Assembly (NCBI RefSeq): GCF_030052815.1
Contig: NC_079510.1
Span: 8,193,375 to 8,257,374, forward strand
Length of the DNA stretch: 64,000 bases
Reading direction: 5' to 3'
From: Hevea brasiliensis
Taxonomy: Eukaryota; Streptophyta; Magnoliopsida; Malpighiales; Euphorbiaceae
Part shown: positions 49,218 through 59,454 of the stretch, piece after piece
How positions within the stretch are numbered: the first letter of the stretch is position 1
How the letters are laid out: every line of letters begins with the position of its first letter
Position numbers and translations under genes: made by a program
The notes under the pieces: model-generated
What the model was told of the DNA's origin: nothing
The model's input: the letters and a program-made list of their open reading frames with translations, nothing else
Databases searched by the model: none

Positions 49218-50766
49218 GATGGAGCTATTTTGGCTGAGTTGCAAGTGAGGCCAAACCTGCTACAACAGATTTTAGATGGGCAAAAGGCAGATGAAAAGTT
49301 AATGGCTATTATGAGCAAAATCTCAGGGGAAAAGCAACTGACTATGAGGTGAAAGCAGATGAGTGTCTGTACTACAAAGGAAGAGTATGTGTACTAGATG
49401 ATGGGGAATTGAAGGCCAGTATTCTGAAAGAGGCACATACCAGTGTTTATGCTATGCACCCAGGAAGTACAAAAATGTATCATGATCTGAAGCTTCAGTA
49501 TTGGTGGCCTGGTATGAAGAAGGACATAGCTGACTATGTGACTAAATGCTTGACATGTCAGCAAGTTAAGGCAGAACATCAAGTTCCATCAGGTTTGCTA
49601 CAGCCTATACGCATACCTGAATGGAAATGGGACCGGGTCACCATGGATTTTGTAAGTGGTCTACCTCTCACCCAAAAGAAGTATGATGCAGTATGGGTGA
49701 TAGTAGATAGATTGACGAAATCAGCACACTTTCTGCCAGTTAGGACTGACTACTCACTGGAGAAGTTAGCAGAATTGTATATCAGTGAGATAGTTAGACT
49801 GCATGGAATTCCACTTTCCATCATATCTGATTGAGACCCAAGGTTTACATCGAGATTTTGGAAGAAGTTGCATGAGTCCTTGGGTACACAACTCCACTTC
49901 AGCACAGCTTTCCATCCTCAGACGGATGGGCAATCAGAAAGAGTAATCCAGGTAAACAATTGAACCAATTGAATTAATACAAATATTGAACTAAAATGAT
50001 AATAATAACATGAAATATATGTCAGGTCCTTGAGGATATGCTGAGGAGTTGTGTAATTGAGTTTGAGGGAAGTTGGGATAGATACCTCCCACTGGCAGAA
50101 TTTGCATACAACAATAGCTACCAAGCTAGCATCCAAATGGCCCCGTATGAAGCACTGTATGGGAGGAAATGTAGAACTCCAGTGTGCTGGACTGAATTGG
50201 GCGAAGACAAACTGGTAGGGCCAGACCTGGTGAAACAGACTGAGGAGAAAGTAAAACTAATCAAAGCCAATCTGAAGGTTGCCTAAGATAGACAGAAATC
50301 TTATGCCGACCTGAAGAGAAAAGAAATAGAATATGCGGTTGGCGATAAAGTGTTCCTCAAGGTGTCACCGTGGAAGAAGGTACTGAGGTTTGGAAGAAAA
50401 GGTAAGTTGAGCCCTAGGTTCAATGGATATGAAGTCATTGAACGTGTGGGACCAGTAGCCTACAGGATAGCTTTACCACCAGAGCTGGACAAGATCCACA
50501 ATGTGTTTCACGTGTCTATGCTAAGAAGATACCGCTCAGACCCTTCACATGTCATCTCCATGGAAGAAATTGAAGTACAACCAGATTTGACATATGAAGA
50601 GGAACCTATACGGATCCTAGCTCGAGAAGTGAAGGAATTGAGAAATAAACAAATTCCACTGGTGAAAGTGCTTTGGAGGCACCACAACATTGAAGAGGCA
50701 ACTTGGGAAAGTGAAGAGACGATGAGACAACAGTTCCCTCAACTGTTTGTTAGTAGTATGCCCTAG
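49218..50766 (+). pseudogene. pol: Element F integrase and chromodomain, with candidate intron
   Basis: The zinc-finger segment is at 49349-49600 ([14 protein letters not shown]). The catalytic core has [12 protein letters not shown] (first Asp), and ISD followed by a TGA at 49832-49834 and then DPRFTSRFW (second Asp). [13 protein letters not shown] (Glu) ends at 49951. Coding resumes at 50026 with VLEDMLRSC after a 74-base GT...AG gap. A TAA at 50284-50286 interrupts again. From 50350 the C-terminal integrase fold and NVFHVSMLRRYRSDP lead to a well-kept chromodomain (ILAREVKELRNKQI, then EEATWESEETM). Element H is inserted right after FPQLF at 50747. Confidence 0.88.
49952..50025 (+). other. 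Candidate spliceosomal intron in element F integrase (74 nt)
   Basis: It begins GTAAACA after CAG and ends ATGTCAG. It is AT-rich with an adenosine-rich interior, length 74, not a multiple of three. Removing it joins VIQ to VLEDML in phase 0, and this is exactly continuous in elements E and B (second integrase copy), which have no gap. The decayed integrase at 19201-19480 in B has a gap at the same codon. Confidence 0.72.
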
Positions 50767-52032
50767 AGCATATCATTTAGTATGTATCTTATACATATTT
50801 TTATTAATAAAAAGCATTTCCACTTTTCCGTTTACATAATATATTTATCTGTAATAGAAAAGGTCCATTGATATTTTGTTAGAAATACTATTCTTAAGTT
50901 GTTAAGAATATGAGTGACAATATTTCTAGCACGAAGTATCATAAATAGGTTCACAATCGAGGATACTTCATAATAAGGACATGACTTATCCAGAAAGATT
51001 GTATTCATGTTTGTTCCCAAGTTATTTATATGAGATATAAATAAGATGGAATGGTGAGTCTCATGCCATATAACAAACATGATAGGCACTTATAAATGAT
51101 AAGTAGGCCGAACCAGTGACATTTATGACAAGCACATGGAGTTTACTCTTGTCAATGTTTTGTCATAAATCATATCAGTGCATATAATCTTTAGACCTGA
51201 GATAGCACAGTTATCTTGTATATAGGTAGTTTGAGTTTGATACTGCTTTCATACTTGTACTGTGTATGGGTATATGGGCATGTGTTGGCTCCTACTAGTT
51301 ATATATGGAGGTAGGTGTTGATCAAGATGGAATCTGTTCCTCTAAGTAAATAGAGATAAAATCCTATGTTCATTTAATTGTTCTTGATGTTTCAAGTTCC
51401 TGGCCAGGACAGATAGATTTATTCAGAAAAGAGTTTCTGATGAGAAAATCTTTTTAATCAAGAACTGGAATTAAAAGAGAACATAATATTCATAGCAAAT
51501 GGAGTTTGACATAAACCATGACTCCAGCTTGAGTTGGGATTTTGTAACAGAGAGATTCTAGTGCATGGTAACATATGATTATAGGTTCATTTAAGGTAAA
51601 CCTTATGACTAATTGGGCATGCTATGCTAGGTGTTAACCATGGTCTATGAGGTTCATAAAATGATTTAGAGAAATCATTTATGGTAAGAAAGAGTTCTGA
51701 TGATATTAAGAGTTGATATCATGTCTCATTGCCAATTAGTGATGAGCCTAGTAAGTCACACACATACACAAGTTATCACCTAATTAAATATGATTTAATT
51801 AATTAATTAAAGAGTTTAAATTGATTAATTAAATAGGTTTGGTTTGCAATTAGATTGCAAAGTCCCTAGCATGACTTGAAACCAAATCTAGATTATTGGA
51901 TGTATAATATAAGTTAAATTTATATTTAAAGTGTTTAAATATGAATTTAATTAATGAGAAATTAATTAATAGAGATTAATTAATTAATTTATACTTGATA
52001 TAAATTAATTAGAAGAAGAAAATAATTATCTT
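50748..52032 (+). repeat. Element H, left LTR, first 1285 bp
   Basis: It matches 57308-58584 with few changes. After GAAGAAGAAAATAATTAT the two copies part completely, so the 3' third of this LTR is missing. Confidence 0.9.
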
Positions 52033-53400
52033 CTTGCCCATCACATCTCATGTGAGGTTCAATCCTTTACCTAGCCTCTAATGCTCAAAATCTCAGGTAC
52101 ATCCATTATTGACTTATCTTGCATTAGTTAAGTTGATCCCATTGAGCCAGTAATTATGTAAATAATTTTAATGTCCTCAGGTACATCCAATATTGGCCAC
52201 CAAACCATTTACATATTTACAACATCTCATGCTTAACAATTATTCTTAAGAAAATCTCTTAAATTAATTGCATCTCATGCAACTATTTAAAATTTCTTAA
52301 AATAATTGCCCCAATGGAGGGCCTATGTTATAATTACTTTAATTATAGCATTTCCAACTTAATCATTTGTTTGGAAGATTTTATGGTCATTCTATTTACT
52401 ATTAAAGTCTCACTTTGCACATTATCCATTTAGCATGCATATATCATATAATTGCATACATTCCCATACATCTCATGCATTCATGGATAAGTAGTAAATA
52501 TGGTATGATCATGGACTTTCTAAGGGATTCAATTCTGAGCCACCAATAATTGAATCAGGGCATTCCTAGGTGCATTTCATTCATTCATTTTACAAGAGTT
52601 GCTGAAGGAGTACATAATCAACACTTGATCTTGAATTCCTTCCACTGGTCCCACCAATGCTCTTGACCTCCTTGAACTTCTTGCAATCCAATATTACATA
52701 GTAATCCTTGGCATACCAAGGTGAATTTACAAGAACTTAAATAAATGAAATTACAACCCAAAAATTATTACAAACTTAATAATACATGCCCAAAATAAAT
52801 TAAAATAAATTAATTAATTTACAATTCCAAAGAAACATAAAAAAAATAAATCCAATCACATTGGTCTTTTATAGTCCATGATCATCCATCATGCATATCA
52901 CTATTTAACAATTAAATAAAACATACATACTTAAATTAAATTGAATATCTCATATTCAACTTAAAAATTCAGATTTGAATATGATTCAAATAAATTTAAA
53001 AATTCAGATTTGAATCTCATTCAAACAAATTTAAAAATTCAAATTTGAATCACATTCAAACAACTTCAAAAATTCATATTTGAATCACATTCAAACATTT
53101 TTTAAAAAATCAGATTTGAATCACATTCAAACATTTTTAAAAAAATCAGATCTGAATTTTATTCAATCAATTTTAAAAAATCAGATTTAAATATGATTCA
53201 AACAACTTTAAAAATTCAGATTTGAATCACATTCAAACAACTTTTAAAATTCAGATTTGAATCACATTCAAACAATTTTTAAAATTCTGATTTGAATCAT
53301 AATTTAATTGTGTGATTAAAACTACTAATTAAACACTTTAATTAGTCAAAGAATAGGCCTTAGATCATACAACAATTGCAGAATTAAAAGCCAAACCTTA
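52033..53400. other. Unassigned sequence replacing the LTR end, PBS and gag start of element H
   Basis: About 1.37 kb with no match to the right LTR, no PBS and no recognisable coding. It is AT-rich, has small direct repeats (TCAGGTACATCCA at about 52095 and 52180), and ends with a ~36-bp tandem array. Coding similarity to copia gag begins abruptly at about 53400. It may be an insertion with deletion of the flanks, or a rearranged fragment of another element; I cannot tell. Confidence 0.6.
52957..53300. repeat. ~35-36 bp tandem repeat array, about 9-10 copies
   Basis: The unit is close to AAAATTCAGATTTGAATC followed by ACATTCAAACAACTTT. Copies differ by a few bases each. It lies wholly in the unassigned part of element H. 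The inner TTCAGATTTGAA core is nearly an inverted repeat. Confidence 0.85.
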
Positions 53401-54083
53401 AACATATAGGATATGTTCTAGACTCAAATGTTCCTGGTCCCTTACCTCCAGAGGCCACACAAGAGGAACATGATACTTTGGACAAGTGGAAGGAGCATGA
53501 TATGAGAGCTAAGTGTTACATGCTTGCTTCCATGAGTAATGAGTTACATAAGCAACATGAGAACATGCAGAGTGCGAGTGAGATCCTCCTTCACCTACAA
53601 GAGTTATATGGTGAGCACAACAGGAATGCTAGGTATGAGATATCTAGACAGCTATTCCGTATGAGGATGTCTGAGGGATAGAATGTTGGGGATCATGTCC
53701 ACAAGATGATTCGGATGATTGAGCAGTTGGAACATCTTGACTTTAACATGGATTTCCAACTACAGACGGATTTGATCCTTCAGTCCCTTCTTGAGTCTTT
53801 TGGGAATTTTGTGATAAATTTCCATATGACTAAACAGGAATGCACCTTAGCTAGTTTACTCAACATGCTGGTTATTGCCCAAAAGAATATGCCAGGCAAT
53901 AAAGGAAAAGAGGTAGCTTTGGTTGCATCTTCTTCTACTGGAAAGTCCAACAAGAAGAAGGGCAATAAGAAAAAGAAACCTCAGATTCCTGGTCCTTCTA
54001 AGAAAATAGCTAAACAGAAAAGGAAGACTAAAGCTGATGGTGGCAAAGGAAAGTGTTTCCACTGCCAAAAGGATGGGCACTGA
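53401..54083 (+). pseudogene. gag: Element H gag (5' truncated)
   Basis: Copia gag without its N-terminus. It starts mid-domain at DKWKEHDMRAKCYMLASM, with LHLQELYGEHNRNARYEI typical of the UBN2-type gag domain. A TAG at 53679-53681 interrupts, and it continues in frame-compatible pieces to a lysine-rich linker and the zinc knuckle CFHCQKDGH. A TGA at 54081-54083 takes the place of tryptophan just before the last ligand (KRNC). Confidence 0.83.
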
Positions 54084-54510
54084 AAAAGGAACTGCCCAGA
54101 GTATCTTGCTTCTTTGAAGGACAAGAAGGATACACCTTCGGAAGGTATGTCCATATCTTGTTATTTAGATTCGATGATACTCATAGTTCATCTACGACTT
54201 GGGTTTTAGATCTTGGTGCCGGTTCTCACATTTCTAATGATATGCGGGAACTAGCAAGCGATGGCGACTTGTGTTCTCAAGATATTAGAGTCCGGATTGG
54301 CAATGGCTCAACTGTTGAAGCTTTAGCCATAGAATCTAAATCTTTTTACATGTTTGGACATGTTTTGTGTTTGGATAATATTTTATATGTACCTGATGCT
54401 TTTAAGAACATCATTTCTATATCTAGTTTGACTAGAAATGGCTATGAATTTGATTCATCGATGATGTTTGCAATATTTATTTTGGAAATAAATATGTTGG
54501 TTCGGGTTAT
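54084..54510 (+). pseudogene. pol: Element H protease
   Basis: The segment WVLDLGAGSHISNDM is the copia aspartic protease active site; most relatives have DTGASSH or DTGAGSH. It is followed by VRIGNGSTVEALAIES and LYVPDAFKNIISISSL. The frame differs from that of gag, and a further frame change near 54470 leads into integrase. Confidence 0.82.
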
Positions 54511-55619
54511 ATGAATGATGGCCTTTATTATTTGGATAAAAATGACAAACACAAATTGAATGCAAGTGATCTAAAAGAATGCAATGCCATGGTGAAAACC
54601 AATTCAAGTTCAAAATATATTTGGCACTTAAGGTTATGTCATGTTGCAGAAGATAGGATTGCAAAATTGGAGAAAATGGGGATTCTATCCTCATTGGGCT
54701 CTGAGCCTACTCCAACTTGTGAATCTTGCCTTCAGGGTAAAATGACTAGATCATCCTTTGTTGGACAAGGGCTAAGAGCTGAAAATATTTTGGAGCTAAT
54801 ACATAGTGATGTATGTGGTCCATTTAAAGAAATGGCTAGAGGGGGTTTTCATTATTTTATTACCTTTACTGATGATAAATCAAGGTTTAGGTATTTGTAT
54901 TTGATGAAATACAAACATGAATCTTTTGAAAAGTTCAAAGAATTTAAATCTGAAGTAGAAAATCAAACAGGAAAGAATATTAAAGCTCTTCGATCAGATC
55001 GTGGAGGTGAATATTTGAAATCTTGAATTTGATGAATACTTGAGAGAGCATGGCATTGTTTCTCGGTGACTCCTCCAGAACGCATACGGTGAATGGTGTA
55101 TCTGAAAGGAGAAATTGTACCCTATTGGATATGGTACGTAGTATGATGAGCTATCTTGATATGCCAATCTCCTTTTGGGATTTGCACTAGAATCGACTTT
55201 GTATATTCGAATAGGATTCCATCAAAATCAGTTTCTTCCACACCTTATGAGATATGGCATAGAAGAAAACCAAGTCTTAAGCATGTTAAGATTTGGGGTT
55301 GTCCACTTATATCAAAAAGTTGAACAACGATAAATTGGAGACGGATCGAGAAAAGGTCGAGTTGTTGGATATCCAAAAGATAGTTTTGGATATTATTTTT
55401 ATTTGCCTACTTCACAAAAGGTTGTGATAAGTAGAGATGCCACATTTCTTGAACAACAGTTTGTTCAAGAAGGAGGCAAAGGAAGGCAAATATAGTTAGA
55501 ATTGGAGAATTTTGACCAACCAATAGATCAAATGGATAAAGAACCAACAAGTCAACCAATACAGTTGATGAAACATCTACACTGTTCCTCGTAGAACAAC
55601 CGAGGTATCTCACCCACCA
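54511..55619 (+). pseudogene. pol: Element H integrase
   Basis: The HHCC zinc finger is visible as WHLRLCHVAEDRI and CESCLQGKM. The catalytic core has IHSDVCGPF (first Asp) and LRSDRGGEYL (second Asp). Open from 54511 to 55026. After that about 600 bp are decayed: the glutamate region (NGVSERRN-like) and the C-terminal half can be followed only across several frames to about 55600. Confidence 0.83.
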
Positions 55620-56690
55620 GTGAGATATGGTTTTCTTCATGAAGAAGAACAAGAGTTGTCTACACATGAAGAAGTAGATCATGGAGATGATCCACTTATC
55701 TATGAAGAAGCTATATCAGATATAGACTCTTCAAAATGGATTGAAGCTATGAAATCCGAGATTGATTCCATGTATAAGAATCAAGTTTGGGATCTTGTTG
55801 ACACACCTGAAGGGATTATACCTATAGGGAACAAATGAGTTTTCAAGAAGAACATTGGTTACGATGGAAAGGTAGAGACCTATAAGGCAAGGCTAGTAGC
55901 GAAAGGGTTTCGCCAAAGGCAAGGAATCGACTATGAGGAGACTTTCTGCTTTGTTGCCATGCTTAAATCAATTAGGATTTTATTAGCAATAGCTGCGTAC
56001 TATGATTATGAGATTTGGCAGATGGATGTCAAAACAGCTTTTCTCAATGGATACATTGAAGAAAACATTTTCATGGAACAACCTAAGGGATTTGAATCCC
56101 AAGATGGTTCCAAGGTATGCAAGCTAAAGCGATCCATTTATGGGTTGAAACAAGCTTCGAGGAGTTGGAACATTCGTTTTGATGAAGCCATTAAATCCTT
56201 TGGTTTTATCAAAAATGAGGATGAGCCATGTGTATATAAGAAGGTTAGTGACAGTGCTATCACTTTCCTTGTCTTATATGTGGATGACTTACTGTTGATG
56301 GGTAATGACACAGGTATGTTGACGACTATAAAGGTATGGTTGTCAAATACATTCTCCATGAAAGACTTAGGGGAGGCAACCTATATTCTTGGGATTCGCA
56401 TCTATAGAGATAGAGTGAAAAGAATAATTGGTTTATCCCAAATTCTATACTTGGAAAAGGTGTTAAAGAGGTTTAACATGCTTGATTCCAAGAGAGGATT
56501 GTTACCAGTGAGACAAGGTATCCATCTTTCTAAAGAGATGTCTCCAAAGACACCTGAAGAAAGAGATAAGATGGCCAGGATTCCATATGCTTCGGCTATT
56601 GGAAGTTTAATGTATGCAATGTATCAATCCAATCCAGGTATTAATCCAATCCAGGTATTAACAGCTTCGCATATGCTGTTAGTTTGACTA
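55620..56690 (+). pseudogene. pol: Element H reverse transcriptase
   Basis: 55620-55838 holds the RT start (DSSKWIEAMKSEIDSMYKNQ, VWDLVDTPEG). After a short frame break, 55959-56687 contains WQMDVKTAFLNGYI (first Asp), FMEQPKGF, KLKRSIYGLKQASRSW and FLVLYVDDLLLMG, the intact copia YVDD centre, then FSMKDLGEATYILGI. Near 56630 a short unit containing CCAATCCAGGT occurs three times. It replaces the stretch that relatives have between MYAM and SRYQSNPG and puts the end out of frame. Confidence 0.88.
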
Positions 56691-57300
56691 GCAGGTATCA
56701 ATCCAATCCAGGTTTGGAATACTGGATAGCTGTCAAGAATATTCTTAAGTACTTGAGAAGAACTAAGAATTTATTCTTGATTTATGGAGGTGGAGACTTG
56801 CGATTGGATGGTTATACTGATTCTGATTTCCAATCAGATATCGATGATAGAAAGTCTACCTCTGGATATGTGTTCATTTGTAATAGAGGTGCAATCAGTT
56901 GGAAGAGTTCCAAACAGAGCACGACTGCAGATTCCACTACGTAGGTCGAGTATATTCTTTGCATCGAGATCTTTGCAAAGGAAAGCTGTTTGGATTAAGA
57001 AGTTCGTGTTTGAACTTACAGTAGTTCCTTCCATTGAGTCAGTAGTTCCACTACACTGTGACAATAATGGAGCGATCATACTGAGCTAAGGAACCAAGGT
57101 CTCACCAGAAATCCAAACACATAGAAAGCGCTACCACATTATCGGAGAAATAGTTGGGCGAGGCGATGTAGCCATGCAGAAAATAGCATCAGCTGAAAAT
57201 CTAGCTGATCCATTCACTAAGCCTATGTTACAGACTTAGTTAGACCGACATCTTGAGAAGATAGGTCTAAGATATTGTAATGAATGGCTCTAGTGCTAGT
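56684..57300 (+). pseudogene. pol: Element H RNase H and C-terminus
   Basis: GYTDSDFQSDIDDRKSTSGYVF (first catalytic Asp) and SWKSSKQSTTADSTT are in one frame up to 56944, ended by a TAG. The next part (AVWIKKFVFEL, HCDNNGAI with a further Asp) and the typical tail (ENLADPFTKPM, then LDRHLEKIGLRYCNEWL) are in other frames. Confidence 0.85.
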
Positions 57301-57307
57301 GGGAGAT
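57294..57307 (+). other. Element H polypurine tract
   Basis: GCTAGTGGGAGAT directly precedes the right LTR, the usual copia PPT form. Confidence 0.8.
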
Positions 57308-59401
57308 TGTTAGTAGTATGCCCTAGAGCATATCATTTAGTATGTATCTTGTACATATTTTTATTAATAAAAGGCATTTCCACTTTTCCGTTTACATAAT
57401 ATATTTATGTGTAATAGAAAAGGTCCATTGATATTTTGTTAGAAATATTATTCTTAAGTTGTTAAGAATATGAGTGACAATATTTCTAGCACAAAGTATC
57501 ATAAATAGGTTCACAATCGAGGATACTTCATAATAAGGACATGACTTATCCAGAAAGATTGTATTCATGTTTGTTCCCAAGTTATTTATATGAGATATAA
57601 ATAAGATGGAATGGTGAGTCTCATGCCATATAACAAACATGATAGGCACTTATAAATGATAAGTAGGCCGAACCAGTGACGGTTATAACAAGCACATGGA
57701 GTTTACTCTTGTCAATGTTTTGTCATAAATCATATCAGTTCATATAATCTTTAGACCTGAGATAGCACAGTTATCTTGTATATAGGTAGTTTGAGTTTGA
57801 TACTGCTTTCATACTTGTATTGTGTATAAGTATATGGGCATGTGTTGGCTCCTACTAGTTATATATGGAGGTAGGTGTTGATCAAGATGGAATATGTTCC
57901 TCTAAGTAAATAGAGATAAAATCCTATGTTCATTTAATTGTTCTTGATATTTCAAGTTCTGGCAGACAGATAGATTTATTGTAAAAGAGTTTACGATGAG
58001 AAAATCTTTTAATCAAGAACTGGAATTAAAAGAGAACATAATATTCATAGCAAATGGAGTTTGACATAAACCATGACTCCAGCTTGAGTTGGGATTTTGT
58101 AACAGAGAGATTCTAGTGCATGGTAACATATGATTATAGGTTCATTTAAGGTAAACCTTATGACTAATTGGGCATGCTATGCTAGGTGTTAACCATGGTC
58201 TATGAGGTTCATAAAATGATTTAGAGAAATCATTTATGGTAAGAAAGAGTTTTGATGATATTAAGAGTTGATATCATGTCTCATTGCCAATTAGTGATGA
58301 GCCTAGTAAGTCACACACATACACAAGTTATCACCTAATTAAATATGATTTAATTAATTAATTAAAGAGTTTAAATTGATTAATTAAATAGGTTTGGTTT
58401 GCAATTAGATTGCAAAGTCCCTAGCATGACTTGAAACTAAATCTAGATTATTGGATGTATAATATAAGTTAAATTTATATTTAAAGTGTTTAAATATGAA
58501 TTTAATTAATGAGAAATTAATTAATAGAGATTAATTAATTAATTTATACTTGATATAAATTAATTAGAAGAAGAAAATAATTATTTTGGGTTAAGAACTC
58601 AAAATTAAGACACAGGGGCATTTTGGTCATTTTGCAGTGTGACACGTGGCACCATGAGATGGTGACACATGGCATAACACATAAGCTTGCCAAATGTTTT
58701 TTAATCATGTAAGATGATTAAAATCAAGATTAAATATAGGTTTGACACTTGGCACAATGTGATTGGGTCACTTAAACCTAGAGCTAATCAAAGGGTGACA
58801 TGTGGCAAGGGTTTAATGTGTTAACCTAGCTATTTAAGTGTTGTTATGAGAAAATAAAATACAACCAGCAGCCACACTCCTTTGTCACGCCATTTTGCAG
58901 CCCTCCCTCTATTCTTCTTCATCTCTCATCAATTCAAAGAGATTAGCCATCAATCTCTTGAATTAAGAATGCTAGAAATTGTTTCTAGTATCCTGTTTAC
59001 ATCTCTAATCTCTTAAAAGGCAGAACTTGATTTTCTAATTAATAGAAAAAGCTTTAGAAGCTCTTCAAGGGCTGCCATAGGTGTTCTTGGTATGGACAAG
59101 CTAGAGGGACAACATCTGGTGTCCTGAAGACGAATCTCAAAGGCGCAGACACGCTGCAGTGCATCAAGAGGTTAGTGTAATCGTTCTTGATTTAATCTAG
59201 GGTTCTAAAATTAATCTGATTAATTTTAAAATCTTAAATGGCAAATACAGATCCAAAAACATATTAAAAGAGTTTTAATATGTTGTTTATCATTGAAATC
59301 AAATAGATAAAAAATAAATCTTGCATGATGCATGTGACCCTAGGTGAAAATTTTTGAATTCAATGGTATAAACTTGTGTTTTTCATGCTTCCGTTCCTTC
59401 A
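57308..59401 (+). repeat. Element H, right LTR, 2094 bp
   Basis: TGTTAGTAGTATG to CCTTCA, followed by the duplication CTGTT. The first 1277 bp match the left LTR. The rest (58585-59401) has no counterpart in the window and includes a TATTTAAGTG-type candidate TATA region at about 58831. Confidence 0.9.
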
Positions 59402-59454
59402 CTGTTTGCATTAGGTAAATTTTAAGGACGAAACTTAAATTAGAGGGGAAGAGT
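59402..59454 (+). other. Element F 3' end: target duplication, pre-PPT motif and polypurine tract
   Basis: After the CTGTT duplication, F resumes with the GGTAAATTTTAAGGACGAAA motif that also precedes the PPT in B and C, and ends with the purine run AGAGGGGAAGAG before the right LTR. Confidence 0.82.

Larger units (their letters stand above)
50748..59401 (+). mobile_element. Element H: Ty1/copia LTR retrotransposon, nested in F
   Basis: It is flanked by CTGTT (50743-50747 and 59402-59406). The domain order gag, protease, integrase, RT, RNase H is that of copia. LTRs start TGTTAGTAGTATG at 50748 and 57308. The right LTR is complete (2094 bp); the left LTR matches it only to 52032. Many stops and frameshifts make it inactive. 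Removing it restores F coding (FPQLF, then a short tail) and the F PPT. Confidence 0.9.

Noticed and set aside
49918..50136. Minus-strand frame over the F integrase intron region
   Set aside because: It is the shadow of integrase plus AT-rich intron; no motif.
52957..53300. 36-bp repeats considered as a CRISPR array
   Set aside because: The tandem units have no spacers and diverge along their whole length.
13684..59406. Elements B and H both duplicate the same target, CTGTT
   Set aside because: They belong to different superfamilies and a shared 5-mer among several insertions can arise by chance.
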